This document shows, one piece after another, positions 31,603 to 40,655 of a stretch of DNA of 64,000 nucleotides. Both the position numbers and the translations under genes were made by a program. This stretch comes from Amycolatopsis sp. FBCC-B4732 (lineage in GTDB: Bacteria > Actinomycetota > Actinomycetes > Mycobacteriales > Pseudonocardiaceae): assembly GCF_023008405.1 (NCBI RefSeq), contig NZ_CP095376.1, forward strand, positions 9,652,501 through 9,716,500. Direction: 5' to 3'. Every line of letters starts with the position of its first letter. The stretch's first letter is position 1. The notes under the pieces were generated by a model. The model had not been told where the DNA came from. It searched no databases and saw nothing but the letters and a program-made list of their open reading frames with translations.

Positions 31603-34533
31603 TCACACCTGGTCGGTCAGGGCCAGCAGTGCTCGCCTCAGTGCTGCCGCGCTGGCGTCGCGGGGGTCGGTGTACTGCGCCACCTCCCCGGCCGCCTCCG
31701 CTGCTCCCTCCCTGTCGCCCAGCGCTTCGCACGCCCTCTCCAGCACCAGCCACGTCAGGCCCGTCGCCGATCTTCCGCCCATCTCGCGGAACTCCGTCAG
31801 GCACTGCCGCAGCACCGGGATCGCCTGCGCCGCACGGCCTTCGCCGATCCAGCCTGCCGCCAAGGCGCGGGTGCACGACAGCTCGCGGGGGCGCTCGTCC
31901 AGTTCCCGGGCCAGCTCGCGAGCCTCCCCGAACGCCGTCATCGCGCGTTCGCGGTCGCCCGTTGCCGCGGAGATCGCGCCCAGGGTGCGCAGCGACTTCG
32001 CCAGCTCCGAACGGGCCGGGGTCCGGCGGAGGTGGTCCACCGACTCCGCGATCGCCGTTGTCGCTTGGGGGTCGGCGCCGTTCAGGAGGGAGGACCACGC
32101 GAAGCCGTGCAGGGCCATGCCGATCTGGCGGGCGTCGCCCGTTTCGCGTGCTGCCGTCAGGGCGATGTGGTCGACCTCCCGCGCCTCCGCCACCCGGCCG
32201 AGGCGCAGCAGGGCCGCCGATTCCGCCGAGCGGACGCGGATCGGCTCCGGGTGACCGTCCACAGTGAACAGTTCGCGGGCCTGGGCCGCCGTCTCCAACG
32301 CCTCTTCGGCGTGGCCCAGACCGATCAGGCAGTGCGCCAGGTTCGCCGTCACCCATGCGTGGGTGCGGTGATCGCCGCGCACCTCCAGCTCCTTCGCGCA
32401 CTGGCGGTACGCGGTCGCGGCCTCCTCGTACTGACCGCGTTCGTGGCGCAGCAGCGCGAGGTTCGCCTCGGCGAGCAGCGTGACCGCCGGGTCGTCCGTC
32501 GCCGCCAGGACCGTTTCGTACGCCGCGCGCATCTCCGCGTACTGGCCGTGCAGGTACAAGTACACGCTCAGCTTGTCCAGCAACCGCACCGCATCCGGGG
32601 CCGGCAGCCAGCCGATCAGCAGGACGAGGTTCGCGCGCTCGGCGGCGAACCAGTCGTCCGGGCGGGCCAGCAACCGCGCCACCAGCTCGTCGGGCAACGG
32701 CTGGGGAAGCGGCGCGGCGGCCGGCGGTGGCATCGGGACCGTGCGCGGCAAGCGGGCCGCCGCCGCGTCGGCCAGTGCGAGCGTTGCCGACAGCACCGTC
32801 CGGAGGCCGCCGGTGTCTTCGGCGAGCTCCGCCGCGTACAGCCGGACGAGGTCGTGCATCCGGTAGCGGCCCTCGCCGGCCGGGTCCGCGCCGCGTGCCT
32901 CCAGCAGGCTCGCCTCGACGAGCTCTTCGACGGCTTCGTCGGCGTCCGGGGCGCCGACCAAAGTCGTCACGGCCCAGGCCGGGAGGTCGGCGAGGCGGCA
33001 GCGGCCGAGCAAGCGGAACGCGCGTTGCGCAGGCGGCCGCAGGCCTTCGTAGCTCAGCGCGATGCTGCTGCGGACGGCCAGATCGCTCACGGTCAGCTCG
33101 TCGAGCCTGCGGACCTCGTCTTCGAGGCGCCCGGCCAGCTCGCCGAGCCGCAGGTGCGGGCGGATGGCCAGCCTGCTGCCGGCGATCCGCAGCGCCAGCG
33201 GCAGCCGCGCGCACGCCGCGATGATCCGCTCGGCATCCGCCCGTTCGCGGACGACCCTCGCCCCGGCGAGCCGGTTCAGCAGCTCGGCGGCGTCGGCGCC
33301 GGACAGCGGGCCGAGCGGCAGCCGGTGCGCCCCGGCGAGCCCGCTCAACCGGCGCCGGCTCGTCACCAGCACCGCGCAGCCCGGCGTCCCCGGCAGCAGC
33401 GCGCGGACGTCGCCGGGGTCCGCGGCGTCGTCGAGCACCACCAGCACCCGCCGGTCGGTGAGCCGGCCGCGGAACACCGCCGCGCGCGCCCGGACGTCGT
33501 CCGGTACCGCCGGGCCGGGTACGCCGAGCGCGCGCAGGAGATCGGCCAGGACCTCGCCGATGTCGCGGCCGGCGAGCGGGACGTACAGCTGCCCGTCCGG
33601 GAAGCGCGCCCGCAGCCTGTGCGCGGCCCGCACGGCCAGGGTGCTCTTGCCCGCGCCCGGCTCGCCGCTGAGCACGGCGACGGGGACGCCGCGGTCGTCG
33701 CCCAGCACCCCGGTCAGTTCGGCGAGCTCGGCTTCGCGGCCGGTGAAGTCCCCGATGTCCGGCGGCAGCTGGCACACCGGCCAGACCGGCGGCGGCAACC
33801 GCGGCACGGGGTCTTCGCCACGCAGGACGGCCGCGTGCACCCGGCGGGCCTCCGCGCCCGGTTCGACGCCGAGTTCCTCGATCAGGGTGGTCCGCAGCCG
33901 CCGGTAGACCTCGAGCGCGTCGCCCTGGCGCCCGGCCCGGTGCAGCGCGATCATCAGCTGCGCGGCGAGCCGTTCGCGCAGCGGGTGTTCGGTGATCATG
34001 GCCTGCAGCTCGCCGGTGAGCTCGCCGTGGCGCCCGGCGGTGAGCTCGGCGTCGGCGCAGTCTTCGAAGACGGCGAGCCGCTCGGACTCCAGCCGCGCGA
34101 CGTCGGCGTCGAGCCGCGGCACGTGCAGCCCGGCCAGCACCGGCCCCCGCCACTGCGCGAGCGCCCGCCGGTAGTGCCCCGCCGCGGTGACGGCGTCGCC
34201 TGCCCGCTTCCCTTCCGCGACGGCGGACCGGAAGACGAGCAGGTCGAGCTCCTCCGGCTCGACGCGCAGCCGGTAGCCGAGCGGGCCGTGCTCGATCCGG
34301 AGGCCGCCGATCCGCTCGCGCAGCCGGGAGAGGTAGGTGTGCAGGTTCGAGGTGTGCGACTTCGGCGGCCCGCCCGGCCACAGCGCTTCGACCAGCACGT
34401 CGACGTGGACGTGCTGGTTGGCGTTGACGAGCAGCACGGCCAGCAGGGTGCGCTGCCGCTCGCCGCGCAGCGCGACCCAGTGCCCGGGCGCCCCTTCGAC
34501 GGCGAGCGGCCCGAGCACGCCGAAGTGAGCCAT
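31603..34533 (-). CDS. AfsR/SARP-type transcriptional regulator (BTAD, NB-ARC, TPR)
   Basis: A large regulator of 976 residues, close in size to Streptomyces AfsR. Order: OmpR-type winged helix (about 1-90), bacterial transcriptional activation domain (about 95-240), NB-ARC ATPase with P-loop SGEPGAGKSTL and Walker B RRVLVVLDD (about 265-520), then tetratricopeptide repeats (about 640-960) with patterns such as EANLALLRHERGQYEEAATA. ATG 34533 follows GGGAGGGTGGAC and is preferred because upstream codons extend past the winged-helix start. Such proteins activate secondary-metabolite genes, often downstream of Ser/Thr kinases. No biosynthetic cluster is adjacent, so targets are remote or unknown. 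Confidence 0.93.
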   Translation of the reverse strand: MAHFGVLGPLAVEGAPGHWVALRGERQRTLLAVLLVNANQHVHVDVLVEALWPGGPPKSHTSNLHTYLSRLRERIGGLRIEHGPLGYRLRVEPEELDLLVFRSAVAEGKRAGDAVTAAGHYRRALAQWRGPVLAGLHVPRLDADVARLESERLAVFEDCADAELTAGRHGELTGELQAMITEHPLRERLAAQLMIALHRAGRQGDALEVYRRLRTTLIEELGVEPGAEARRVHAAVLRGEDPVPRLPPPVWPVCQLPPDIGDFTGREAELAELTGVLGDDRGVPVAVLSGEPGAGKSTLAVRAAHRLRARFPDGQLYVPLAGRDIGEVLADLLRALGVPGPAVPDDVRARAAVFRGRLTDRRVLVVLDDAADPGDVRALLPGTPGCAVLVTSRRRLSGLAGAHRLPLGPLSGADAAELLNRLAGARVVRERADAERIIAACARLPLALRIAGSRLAIRPHLRLGELAGRLEDEVRRLDELTVSDLAVRSSIALSYEGLRPPAQRAFRLLGRCRLADLPAWAVTTLVGAPDADEAVEELVEASLLEARGADPAGEGRYRMHDLVRLYAAELAEDTGGLRTVLSATLALADAAAARLPRTVPMPPPAAAPLPQPLPDELVARLLARPDDWFAAERANLVLLIGWLPAPDAVRLLDKLSVYLYLHGQYAEMRAAYETVLAATDDPAVTLLAEANLALLRHERGQYEEAATAYRQCAKELEVRGDHRTHAWVTANLAHCLIGLGHAEEALETAAQARELFTVDGHPEPIRVRSAESAALLRLGRVAEAREVDHIALTAARETGDARQIGMALHGFAWSSLLNGADPQATTAIAESVDHLRRTPARSELAKSLRTLGAISAATGDRERAMTAFGEARELARELDERPRELSCTRALAAGWIGEGRAAQAIPVLRQCLTEFREMGGRSATGLTWLVLERACEALGDREGAAEAAGEVAQYTDPRDASAAALRRALLALTDQV

Positions 34534-34758
34534 GTCCACCCTCCCGGTACCGGAACGGCCACCGTAGCGAAGGGGTCCGACAGAAACGGGCGGCCGCGGG
34601 AGGGCGGTGGGTGCGGCCGGGCCGAAGTGCCGAACGACCGCTGGTCGCCACCGTCGCCCGAGCTGAACCCGCGCCCGAAGGCACGGGCGGTGGGGACCCG
34701 GCCGGACCGCGCCCATTACGCTCCACCCGGACATTCAGGACCTACCAGGGGAGCGGTC

Positions 34759-35676
34759 GTGTCAGCTGGAGGCGGAACCAAGGCGATCATCGCGGCCCTC
34801 GGGGCGAACGCCGGGATCGCGGTCGCGAAGTTCGCCGGCTTCCTCGTCACCGGGTCGTCGTCGATGCTGGCCGAGTCGGTGCACTCGCTGGCCGACACCA
34901 CGAACCAGGGGCTGCTGCTGCTCGGGCAGAAGACGTCCAAGCGGGAAGCGGACCAGGAGCACCCGTTCGGCTACGGCCGCGACCGGTACTTCTACTCCTT
35001 CATCGTCGCCCTGATGCTCTTCACCCTGGGCTCCGCCTTCGCGATCTACGAGGGTATCCACAAGATCGGTCACCCCGAGCCGCTCGAATCGCCGATCGTC
35101 GCGGTGATCATCCTGCTCGTCGCGATCTGCCTCGAGGGCTACAGCTTCCACACCGCCATCGGCGAGTCGAAGAAGATCAAGGGCGACGCGAGCTGGTGGG
35201 GCTTCATCCGCCAGGCCAAGGAACCCGAGCTGCCGGTCGTGCTGCTGGAGGACGCCGGTGCGCTGCTCGGTCTCGTCCTCGCGCTGGCCGGCGTCGGACT
35301 GTCCGTGGTGACCGGCAACCCCGTCTGGGACGGCGTCGGCACCCTCGGCATCGGCGCGCTGCTCGGGGTCATCGCGATCATCCTGATCATCGAGATGAAG
35401 AGCCTGCTCATCGGTGAAGGCGCCACCGCGCCGGTGCTCGCGGTCATCGTCGACGAGCTCGCCGCCGGGAAGGTCGAGCGCGTCATCCACATCCGCACCC
35501 AGTACCTGGGGCCGGACGAGCTGCTCGTCGCGGCCAAGCTCGCGATGGTGCCGGGGCTCGACACCGCCGAGCTGGCGATGGCCATCGACGACGCCGAGGC
35601 CCGCGTCCGCGCCAAGGTGCCCGTCGCGAAGCTGATCTACCTCGAGCCGGACCTCGACCGCAGCCTGGCGAAGTAG
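34759..35676 (+). CDS. Cation diffusion facilitator family efflux protein
   Basis: Membrane antiporter of 305 residues exporting divalent metals (zinc, cobalt, iron or manganese). TM2 carries the metal-site pattern ESVHSLADTTNQ with His42 and Asp46, followed by EHPFGYGRDRY. Five to six helices are seen, then a C-terminal cytoplasmic ferredoxin-like domain (VERVIHIRTQYLGPDELLV). Residues 135-160 include an unusually charged linker (IGESKKIKGDASWWGF). GTG 34759 has GGGGAG upstream; the frame is open for thousands of bases before it but that part is antisense to the AfsR-like gene. Metal specificity cannot be assigned. Confidence 0.92.
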   Translation: MSAGGGTKAIIAALGANAGIAVAKFAGFLVTGSSSMLAESVHSLADTTNQGLLLLGQKTSKREADQEHPFGYGRDRYFYSFIVALMLFTLGSAFAIYEGIHKIGHPEPLESPIVAVIILLVAICLEGYSFHTAIGESKKIKGDASWWGFIRQAKEPELPVVLLEDAGALLGLVLALAGVGLSVVTGNPVWDGVGTLGIGALLGVIAIILIIEMKSLLIGEGATAPVLAVIVDELAAGKVERVIHIRTQYLGPDELLVAAKLAMVPGLDTAELAMAIDDAEARVRAKVPVAKLIYLEPDLDRSLAK

Positions 35677-35775
35677 TTCCAAGATCCACTCCCCGGCGCT
35701 CGGCGAGCCGTCACGGACGTGACCCGTTAGGGTGACGTACCGCGATACACGCAGTTCAGCCGCAGGAGGTCAACG

Positions 35776-37305
35776 GTGCCCGGAACGGGATTGTGGCGCA
35801 CTAAATCGATCGAACAGTCCATTTCGGACACTGACGAGCCGGACACCAAGCTCCGGCGGAACCTCAGTGCCTGGGACCTGACGGTGTTCGGCGTCGCCGT
35901 CGTCATCGGCGCCGGCATCTTCACGCTGACCGCGCGCACCGCCGGTGACTACGCCGGCCCGTCGGTCTCACTGGCGTTCGTGTTCGCGGCGATCGCCTGC
36001 GCGCTGGCCGCGCTCTGCTACGCGGAATTCGCCTCGACCGTGCCGGTCGCGGGCAGCGCGTACACGTTCTCCTACGCCACCTTCGGCGAGTTCATGGCGT
36101 GGATCATCGGCTGGGACCTGATCCTCGAACTCGCCGTCGGCGCCGCCGCGGTCGCCAAGGGCTGGTCGGTCTACCTCGAGACGGTGCTCGGCTACCTCTT
36201 CGGCAAGGGCAGCAAGACGACGTTCGACATCGGGAGCGTGACCGTCGACTGGGGCGCGCTGCTCGTCGTCGTGGTCCTGACGACGCTGCTAGCGCTGGGC
36301 ACGAAGCTGTCTTCGCGGGTGTCGATGGTGATCACCGGCATCAAGGTCGCCGTCGTGCTGTTCGTGATCATCCTCGGCATCTTCTACATCAAGGGTGCCA
36401 ACTACACGCCCTACATCCCGCCGGGCGAGACCGGCGGGGCCGGCCAGACCGGTGTCGACCAGTCGCTCTTCTCGCTGATCGCGGGCGGCGCGAGCAGCTC
36501 GTTCGGCGTCTTCGGCCTGCTCGCCGGCGCCTCGCTGGTGTTCTTCGCGTTCATCGGCTTCGACATCGTCGCGACCACCGCCGAGGAGACCAAGAACCCG
36601 CAGAAGGCCGTGCCGCGCGGGATCATGGGCTCGCTGGCCATCGTCACCGTGCTGTACGTGGCCGTGTCGCTGGTGGTCGTCGGCATGACGAACTACAAGA
36701 AGCTCGCCACCGACGCCGGCGACGGCAGCCACAAGACGCTCGCCACGGCGTTCTCCGACAACGGCGTCGACTGGGCGGCCAACATCATCTCCTTCGGCGC
36801 GCTGGCCGGCCTGACCACCGTCGTCATGGTGCTCATGCTGGGCCAGGTCCGGATCATCTTCGCGATGTCGCGCGACGGCCTGATGCCGCGCCGACTGGCG
36901 AAGACCGGCGAGCACGGGACGCCGAAGGGCGCGACGCTGATCGTCGGCGGCCTGGTCGCGCTCGCGGCCGGCTTCTTCCCGGCGGACAAGCTCGAAGAGA
37001 TGGTCAACGTCGGCACCCTGTTCGCCTTCGTGCTCGTCTCGGCGGGCGTGCTCATCCTGCGCCGGACGCGCCCGGACCTGCCCCGCGCGTTCAAGGTGCC
37101 GCTGGTGCCGGTCATCCCGATCCTGGCGATCCTGGCCTGCCTGTGGCTGATGCTGAACCTGACCGTGCTGACCTGGCTGCGGTTCGTCGCCTGGATGGTG
37201 CTGGGCGTGGTCATCTACTTCGCCTACAGCCGACGGCATTCGCTGCTCGGCAAGCGGCAGGCCGACGGCGGCACCGGCGACCCCGTCAAGGAACTCGACG
37301 CCTGA
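35776..37305 (+). CDS. APC-family amino acid permease
   Basis: Twelve-helix amino acid/proton symporter or exchanger of 509 residues, CAT/YfnA subgroup. The first helix carries the substrate-binding motif VIGAGIFTLTART, TM6 the GFDIVATTAEETKNPQ signature, and the loop after TM8 SRDGLMPRRLAK. GTG 35776 has AGGAGG six to seven bases upstream. It is the positional counterpart of M. tuberculosis Rv3253c, between manA and sahH. A terminator follows. Substrate likely cationic or branched amino acids, by family only. Confidence 0.94.
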   Translation: MPGTGLWRTKSIEQSISDTDEPDTKLRRNLSAWDLTVFGVAVVIGAGIFTLTARTAGDYAGPSVSLAFVFAAIACALAALCYAEFASTVPVAGSAYTFSYATFGEFMAWIIGWDLILELAVGAAAVAKGWSVYLETVLGYLFGKGSKTTFDIGSVTVDWGALLVVVVLTTLLALGTKLSSRVSMVITGIKVAVVLFVIILGIFYIKGANYTPYIPPGETGGAGQTGVDQSLFSLIAGGASSSFGVFGLLAGASLVFFAFIGFDIVATTAEETKNPQKAVPRGIMGSLAIVTVLYVAVSLVVVGMTNYKKLATDAGDGSHKTLATAFSDNGVDWAANIISFGALAGLTTVVMVLMLGQVRIIFAMSRDGLMPRRLAKTGEHGTPKGATLIVGGLVALAAGFFPADKLEEMVNVGTLFAFVLVSAGVLILRRTRPDLPRAFKVPLVPVIPILAILACLWLMLNLTVLTWLRFVAWMVLGVVIYFAYSRRHSLLGKRQADGGTGDPVKELDA

Positions 37306-37318
37306 TCCGCACGAGAAG

Positions 37319-37355
37319 GCCCCGTCGACCGGATTGCCCAGGTCGGCGGGGCTTT
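37319..37355 (+). terminator. Permease terminator
   Basis: A 12-bp stem (GCCCCGTCGACC with GGTCGGCGGGGC, one G-T pair) with a ten-base loop is followed by TTT. It lies 14 bases after the permease stop. Confidence 0.8.
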
Positions 37356-37579
37356 CGCGTGCGCAGGGTACGGAACAGCCGGTCACGAACGAGTTAAAAG
37401 GATCTTGCTCTGCGCGCCCAAAGGGGGACCCCGCGTAAAGGGTCGAGTGACGTGCGATACCTTTCGTTCCTCCGCGTGCCACTGACGGGTGAATTACAGC
37501 AGTGTGGTTACACGCTCAGTGGTGCCGCGACCACAGATTTCGCAAGTGCTGTCCTCCCCGCCGGTACAGGAGTTCCCCT

Positions 37580-38248
37580 ATGCGCAGACGTACCTTCCGC
37601 GGCGCCGTTGCGGTCATGGCGCTGACCACCGCTGCCCTCATCGGCACCGCCGGCTCCGCGCTGGCCTGCCACAGCGACGACAACCGCCCGCACCCCACGC
37701 CGGGCAAGGCGACCCCGTGCGCCGAGGGCACCGACCTCAGCCAGAGCGACGTCGACTTCAAGATCGTCAAGAACCGCCTCAACATCTCGAAGGTCAACGA
37801 GGGTGTGACGGTCAAGCGCATCGTCGTCATCGGTGGCGACGACGGCTTCAACGACTACGCCCCGGGTGCCCGCGGCCTCGACAAGGCCGCGCCGTGGAAC
37901 GACCTGCGCGCGCCGTTCAGCCGCAACGGCCGTCAGGCCGACATCGAGAAGTGGTACCTGTGCGGCACGAAGACCGAGAAGCCGACTGAGACCACCACGG
38001 CGCCGACGCGGCCGACCAAGCCGACCGAGACCACGAAGCCGAGCGCCCCGGCGTCCTCGGAGACGGTCGCGCCGACCAGCACCACCGCTCCGGCCGCCGT
38101 CCCGGCGGGCAACGAGTCGGGCACCGGTGGCGGCCTGGCCAACACCGGTTTCGACAACAGCTGGCTGATCTGGATCGCGGCCCTGCTGCTGGTCGCCGGT
38201 GGCGGTCTGCTCGCGCTGCTGAAGTTCCGCCGCAAGGCTTCCGAGTAA
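37580..38248 (+). CDS. LANTG sortase-anchored surface protein
   Basis: Secreted cell-wall protein of 222 residues. The signal peptide (MRRRTFRGAVAVMALTTAAL) ends near SALA, with Cys30 just after it. The mature domain (about 30-130) contains three cysteines and is unrecognised; a Thr/Pro/Glu-rich stalk (130-180) leads to the sorting signal LANTG (186-190), a hydrophobic helix and a positive tail (KFRRKASE). LAxTG is the class E sortase substrate form common in actinobacteria. ATG 37580 has AGGAG eight bases upstream. No sortase gene is in the window. The repeated TRPTKPTETTKPS stalk is a likely glycosylation region. Confidence 0.9.
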   Translation: MRRRTFRGAVAVMALTTAALIGTAGSALACHSDDNRPHPTPGKATPCAEGTDLSQSDVDFKIVKNRLNISKVNEGVTVKRIVVIGGDDGFNDYAPGARGLDKAAPWNDLRAPFSRNGRQADIEKWYLCGTKTEKPTETTTAPTRPTKPTETTKPSAPASSETVAPTSTTAPAAVPAGNESGTGGGLANTGFDNSWLIWIAALLLVAGGGLLALLKFRRKASE

Positions 38249-38261
38249 GCCTCAGCGAAGC

Positions 38262-38314
38262 GCCGTGAAGGCCGCTTTCGGGAACTACGAGTTCCCGAAA
38301 GCGGCCTTCACGGC
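38262..38314. terminator. Perfect 25-bp hairpin between convergent genes
   Basis: Arms 38262-38286 and 38290-38314 are perfectly complementary over 25 bp, with a three-base loop (ACG). The 3' arm includes the stop codon of the minus-strand membrane protein gene, and the hairpin ends the sortase-substrate gene on the plus strand. There is no T tract. The core TGAAGGCCGC is shared with the hairpin at 16001-16035. Confidence 0.75.
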
Positions 38315-40569
38315 TTTCCGGGGAAGTCGCCGAAGAGCAGGCCCTGTTCGCCGCCGGAAGGTTTGCCGAGGCCGGCGGCCATCGCCACGGCGTGGTCCCA
38401 CTCCGCGTCCACCACGTAGTCCTGGTGCCGGAGCACCCCCGGCGCCCAGCGGTGCCGCCCGGTCGGGCCGCGCAGCGGGTCCGGCAGCCAGTGGTCGCCG
38501 CCGAGGATGAGGACGCCGTTCTCGTCGGCCTTCGCCTTCAGCGGCCCGGTGCCGCCTTCGGGCTGGTAGCCGACGCCGAAGAGTTGCCGGTCGGAGACCT
38601 CGTGCCGCCAGGTCGTCACGCCGCCGCCGAAGATGTCGGTGCCGCGGCAGAGGGCGCGCCAGCGGCCGTCCAGGTCGGCGAACAGCGTCTCGAGCGACTC
38701 CTGCGGCAGCAGCGCCGGGAACGCGCGCTGGTAGCCCCACTGCAGCGGGGACCCGGCGGTCAGCACGCCGACGCGTTCGAGGTCCGCCGCCGGCAGCTCG
38801 GCCGCGAGCCGGGCGGCCGCCATGACGGTGAGCAGGCTGCCGAGGTTGTAACCGGAGAGGACCACCCGCGTCCCCGGTTCGGCGAGGTGCTCGCGGGCCC
38901 GCGCGGCCAGTTCCGGGACGACCTTCAGCGCGTAGCACGGCGGGACCGTCGGGTGCGCCGCCCGCGGCCAGAAGCAGACGAGGTCGGCCAGCGCCCCGAG
39001 GTGCCGGCTGCGCTGCGGGGTGCGCGCGGCCGTGTAGACCACGCGCAGCAGGCCCGCGGCCAGGGCGCCGAGCGCGACCACGCCGATCGCGGACAACGGC
39101 TTGAACCAGCCGGGGACCAGCCCGAACCCGAAGCGCAGCACCAGCAGCGCCGCGCCGCCCGCGGACATCGCCGACGCCACCGCGAGGGCCAGGTGGTGCA
39201 GGTGCCGCCGTTCCCACGCCGAGCGCGCCCACGCCGCCGCGGCCTGGGCTTCCTGGCGCTCGTCGTGCTCCATCAGCTCGACGATCTCCGGGACGCCGCG
39301 CCGCAGCCGGCGCAGCGGGACGGCGACCGCGAAGCCCAGCAGGGCGAGCACCGCGGCCAGCGCCAGCCCGGCGCCCCACAGCACCGTGACCAGCAGGTAC
39401 GTGTCAGGAACCTGCAGCAGTTCCGCGCCGGACAAGCGCCGGAGGGCTTCGGCGAGGCCGGCGCCGAACCCGCCGCCGAGCAACCCGGCCAGCGCGAGCA
39501 CCGGCGCGGCCGCCCAGCCGCCGAGCCACGGCCGCAGCCGGCGTGGCTTGTGCCGCCAGCTCGGCCGGGCCAGCAGCGCGGCCGGCACCAGGACCAGCGC
39601 GAACAGCACCGCGACCGCGACCAGCGCCGCGCCGAGGCCTTCGACGACGCCGTTCGTGCCCGGCAGCGGGCCGGTGCCGGGGCGCAGGCGCACCGCGGCC
39701 ACGACGACCAGCAGGCTCGCGAAGGCGAGCACGCCGGGCCGGGCGAACCGGCCGGTGTCGACGCCGATCGCGGCCGCGACGACGACCGCGAGCACCACGG
39801 CCAGTGTGACGATCCAGACGACCAGGCCGAAGGTGTCGCCCGGCACCCGGAACGGCCCGCCCAGCAGCAGCAACGCGACCGAGGCCAGCGCCGCGACGGT
39901 GTGCAGGCAGCGCAGCGCCGGCGTCTCCGGGTCGGCGCGCATCCGCAGCGGGCCGCCGGTGAGGTCACCGTCGGCGTGCACCGCCCACGTCGCCGACGAG
40001 ATCCGGTGCAGCACGAAGATCACGGCCAGCAGCGGCACGACGCCGAGCGCGATCCGCGCGGGCACCGTGCGGACCACGTCGGGGACCACCGGCAGGCAGC
40101 CCGAGCCGGGGGCGAGGCACTGGGTGGCGAACAGGTCGAGCGCGATCGCCGCGAGCTGGCCCATCAGCAGCATGGTCAGCAGCAGGGCGCCGACGCGCAG
40201 CAGGCCGCGGCACACGGCGCCGACGACGCGCGAGAACCGGCGGTCCGGCAGCGGCGGCAGCATCCAGAAAGCGACGTTGGCCAGCGAGAACGGGAACAGC
40301 AGCGCCCAGGTGGCCTTGGCGGCGCCCCCGGACGTCATGCCGTGCCACAGGTAGCCTTCGAGGGTCCGCGGGATCGTCCGGCCGAGTGCCGGCAGCACGG
40401 GCCCGGGCGCGGGCCGCCGCAGCCGGTCGGCCGGGCGGATCACCCGGCCCAGTCCGTCGCCGGCGACGTCGACGGTCGCGACCGCGTCGAGCAGCGTTTC
40501 CCCGCTGGTGCCCACGAGGCCGGCGACGCGGATTTCGACGACACGGGTGTCCGGGCCGGGCATCGGCAC
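38308..40569 (-). CDS. Polytopic membrane protein with degenerate lipase-like domain
   Basis: A 753-residue protein. Residues about 1-110 are cytosolic; about ten hydrophobic helices lie between 85 and 510; the C-terminal 230 residues form an alpha/beta-hydrolase-like domain. Where the nucleophile elbow GxSxG is expected the sequence is SGYNLGS, with Asn575 in place of serine, so hydrolysis is unlikely by the standard mechanism. The adjacent pattern LLTVMAAARLAAELP fits the following helix. GTG 40569 has AGGAG nine bases upstream; ATG 40563 is an alternative. Family otherwise unrecognised. It lies between the sortase substrate (convergent) and sahH (divergent). Confidence 0.8.
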   Translation of the reverse strand: MPMPGPDTRVVEIRVAGLVGTSGETLLDAVATVDVAGDGLGRVIRPADRLRRPAPGPVLPALGRTIPRTLEGYLWHGMTSGGAAKATWALLFPFSLANVAFWMLPPLPDRRFSRVVGAVCRGLLRVGALLLTMLLMGQLAAIALDLFATQCLAPGSGCLPVVPDVVRTVPARIALGVVPLLAVIFVLHRISSATWAVHADGDLTGGPLRMRADPETPALRCLHTVAALASVALLLLGGPFRVPGDTFGLVVWIVTLAVVLAVVVAAAIGVDTGRFARPGVLAFASLLVVVAAVRLRPGTGPLPGTNGVVEGLGAALVAVAVLFALVLVPAALLARPSWRHKPRRLRPWLGGWAAAPVLALAGLLGGGFGAGLAEALRRLSGAELLQVPDTYLLVTVLWGAGLALAAVLALLGFAVAVPLRRLRRGVPEIVELMEHDERQEAQAAAAWARSAWERRHLHHLALAVASAMSAGGAALLVLRFGFGLVPGWFKPLSAIGVVALGALAAGLLRVVYTAARTPQRSRHLGALADLVCFWPRAAHPTVPPCYALKVVPELAARAREHLAEPGTRVVLSGYNLGSLLTVMAAARLAAELPAADLERVGVLTAGSPLQWGYQRAFPALLPQESLETLFADLDGRWRALCRGTDIFGGGVTTWRHEVSDRQLFGVGYQPEGGTGPLKAKADENGVLILGGDHWLPDPLRGPTGRHRWAPGVLRHQDYVVDAEWDHAVAMAAGLGKPSGGEQGLLFGDFPGKP

Positions 40570-40655
40570 GGTAAGGGTCTCCTAACCGCTCTAGGGAAGG
40601 TCGAGCGGACAACGGTAGTGTTCCGGTGTCATCGAGTCTTGGAGGAATCGCCACT

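Noticed and set aside
40570..40655. SAH or SAM riboswitch ahead of sahH
   Set aside because: The 86-base leader has no recognisable SAH-riboswitch core or long stable pseudoknot-like pairing, and contains a normal ribosome-binding site.
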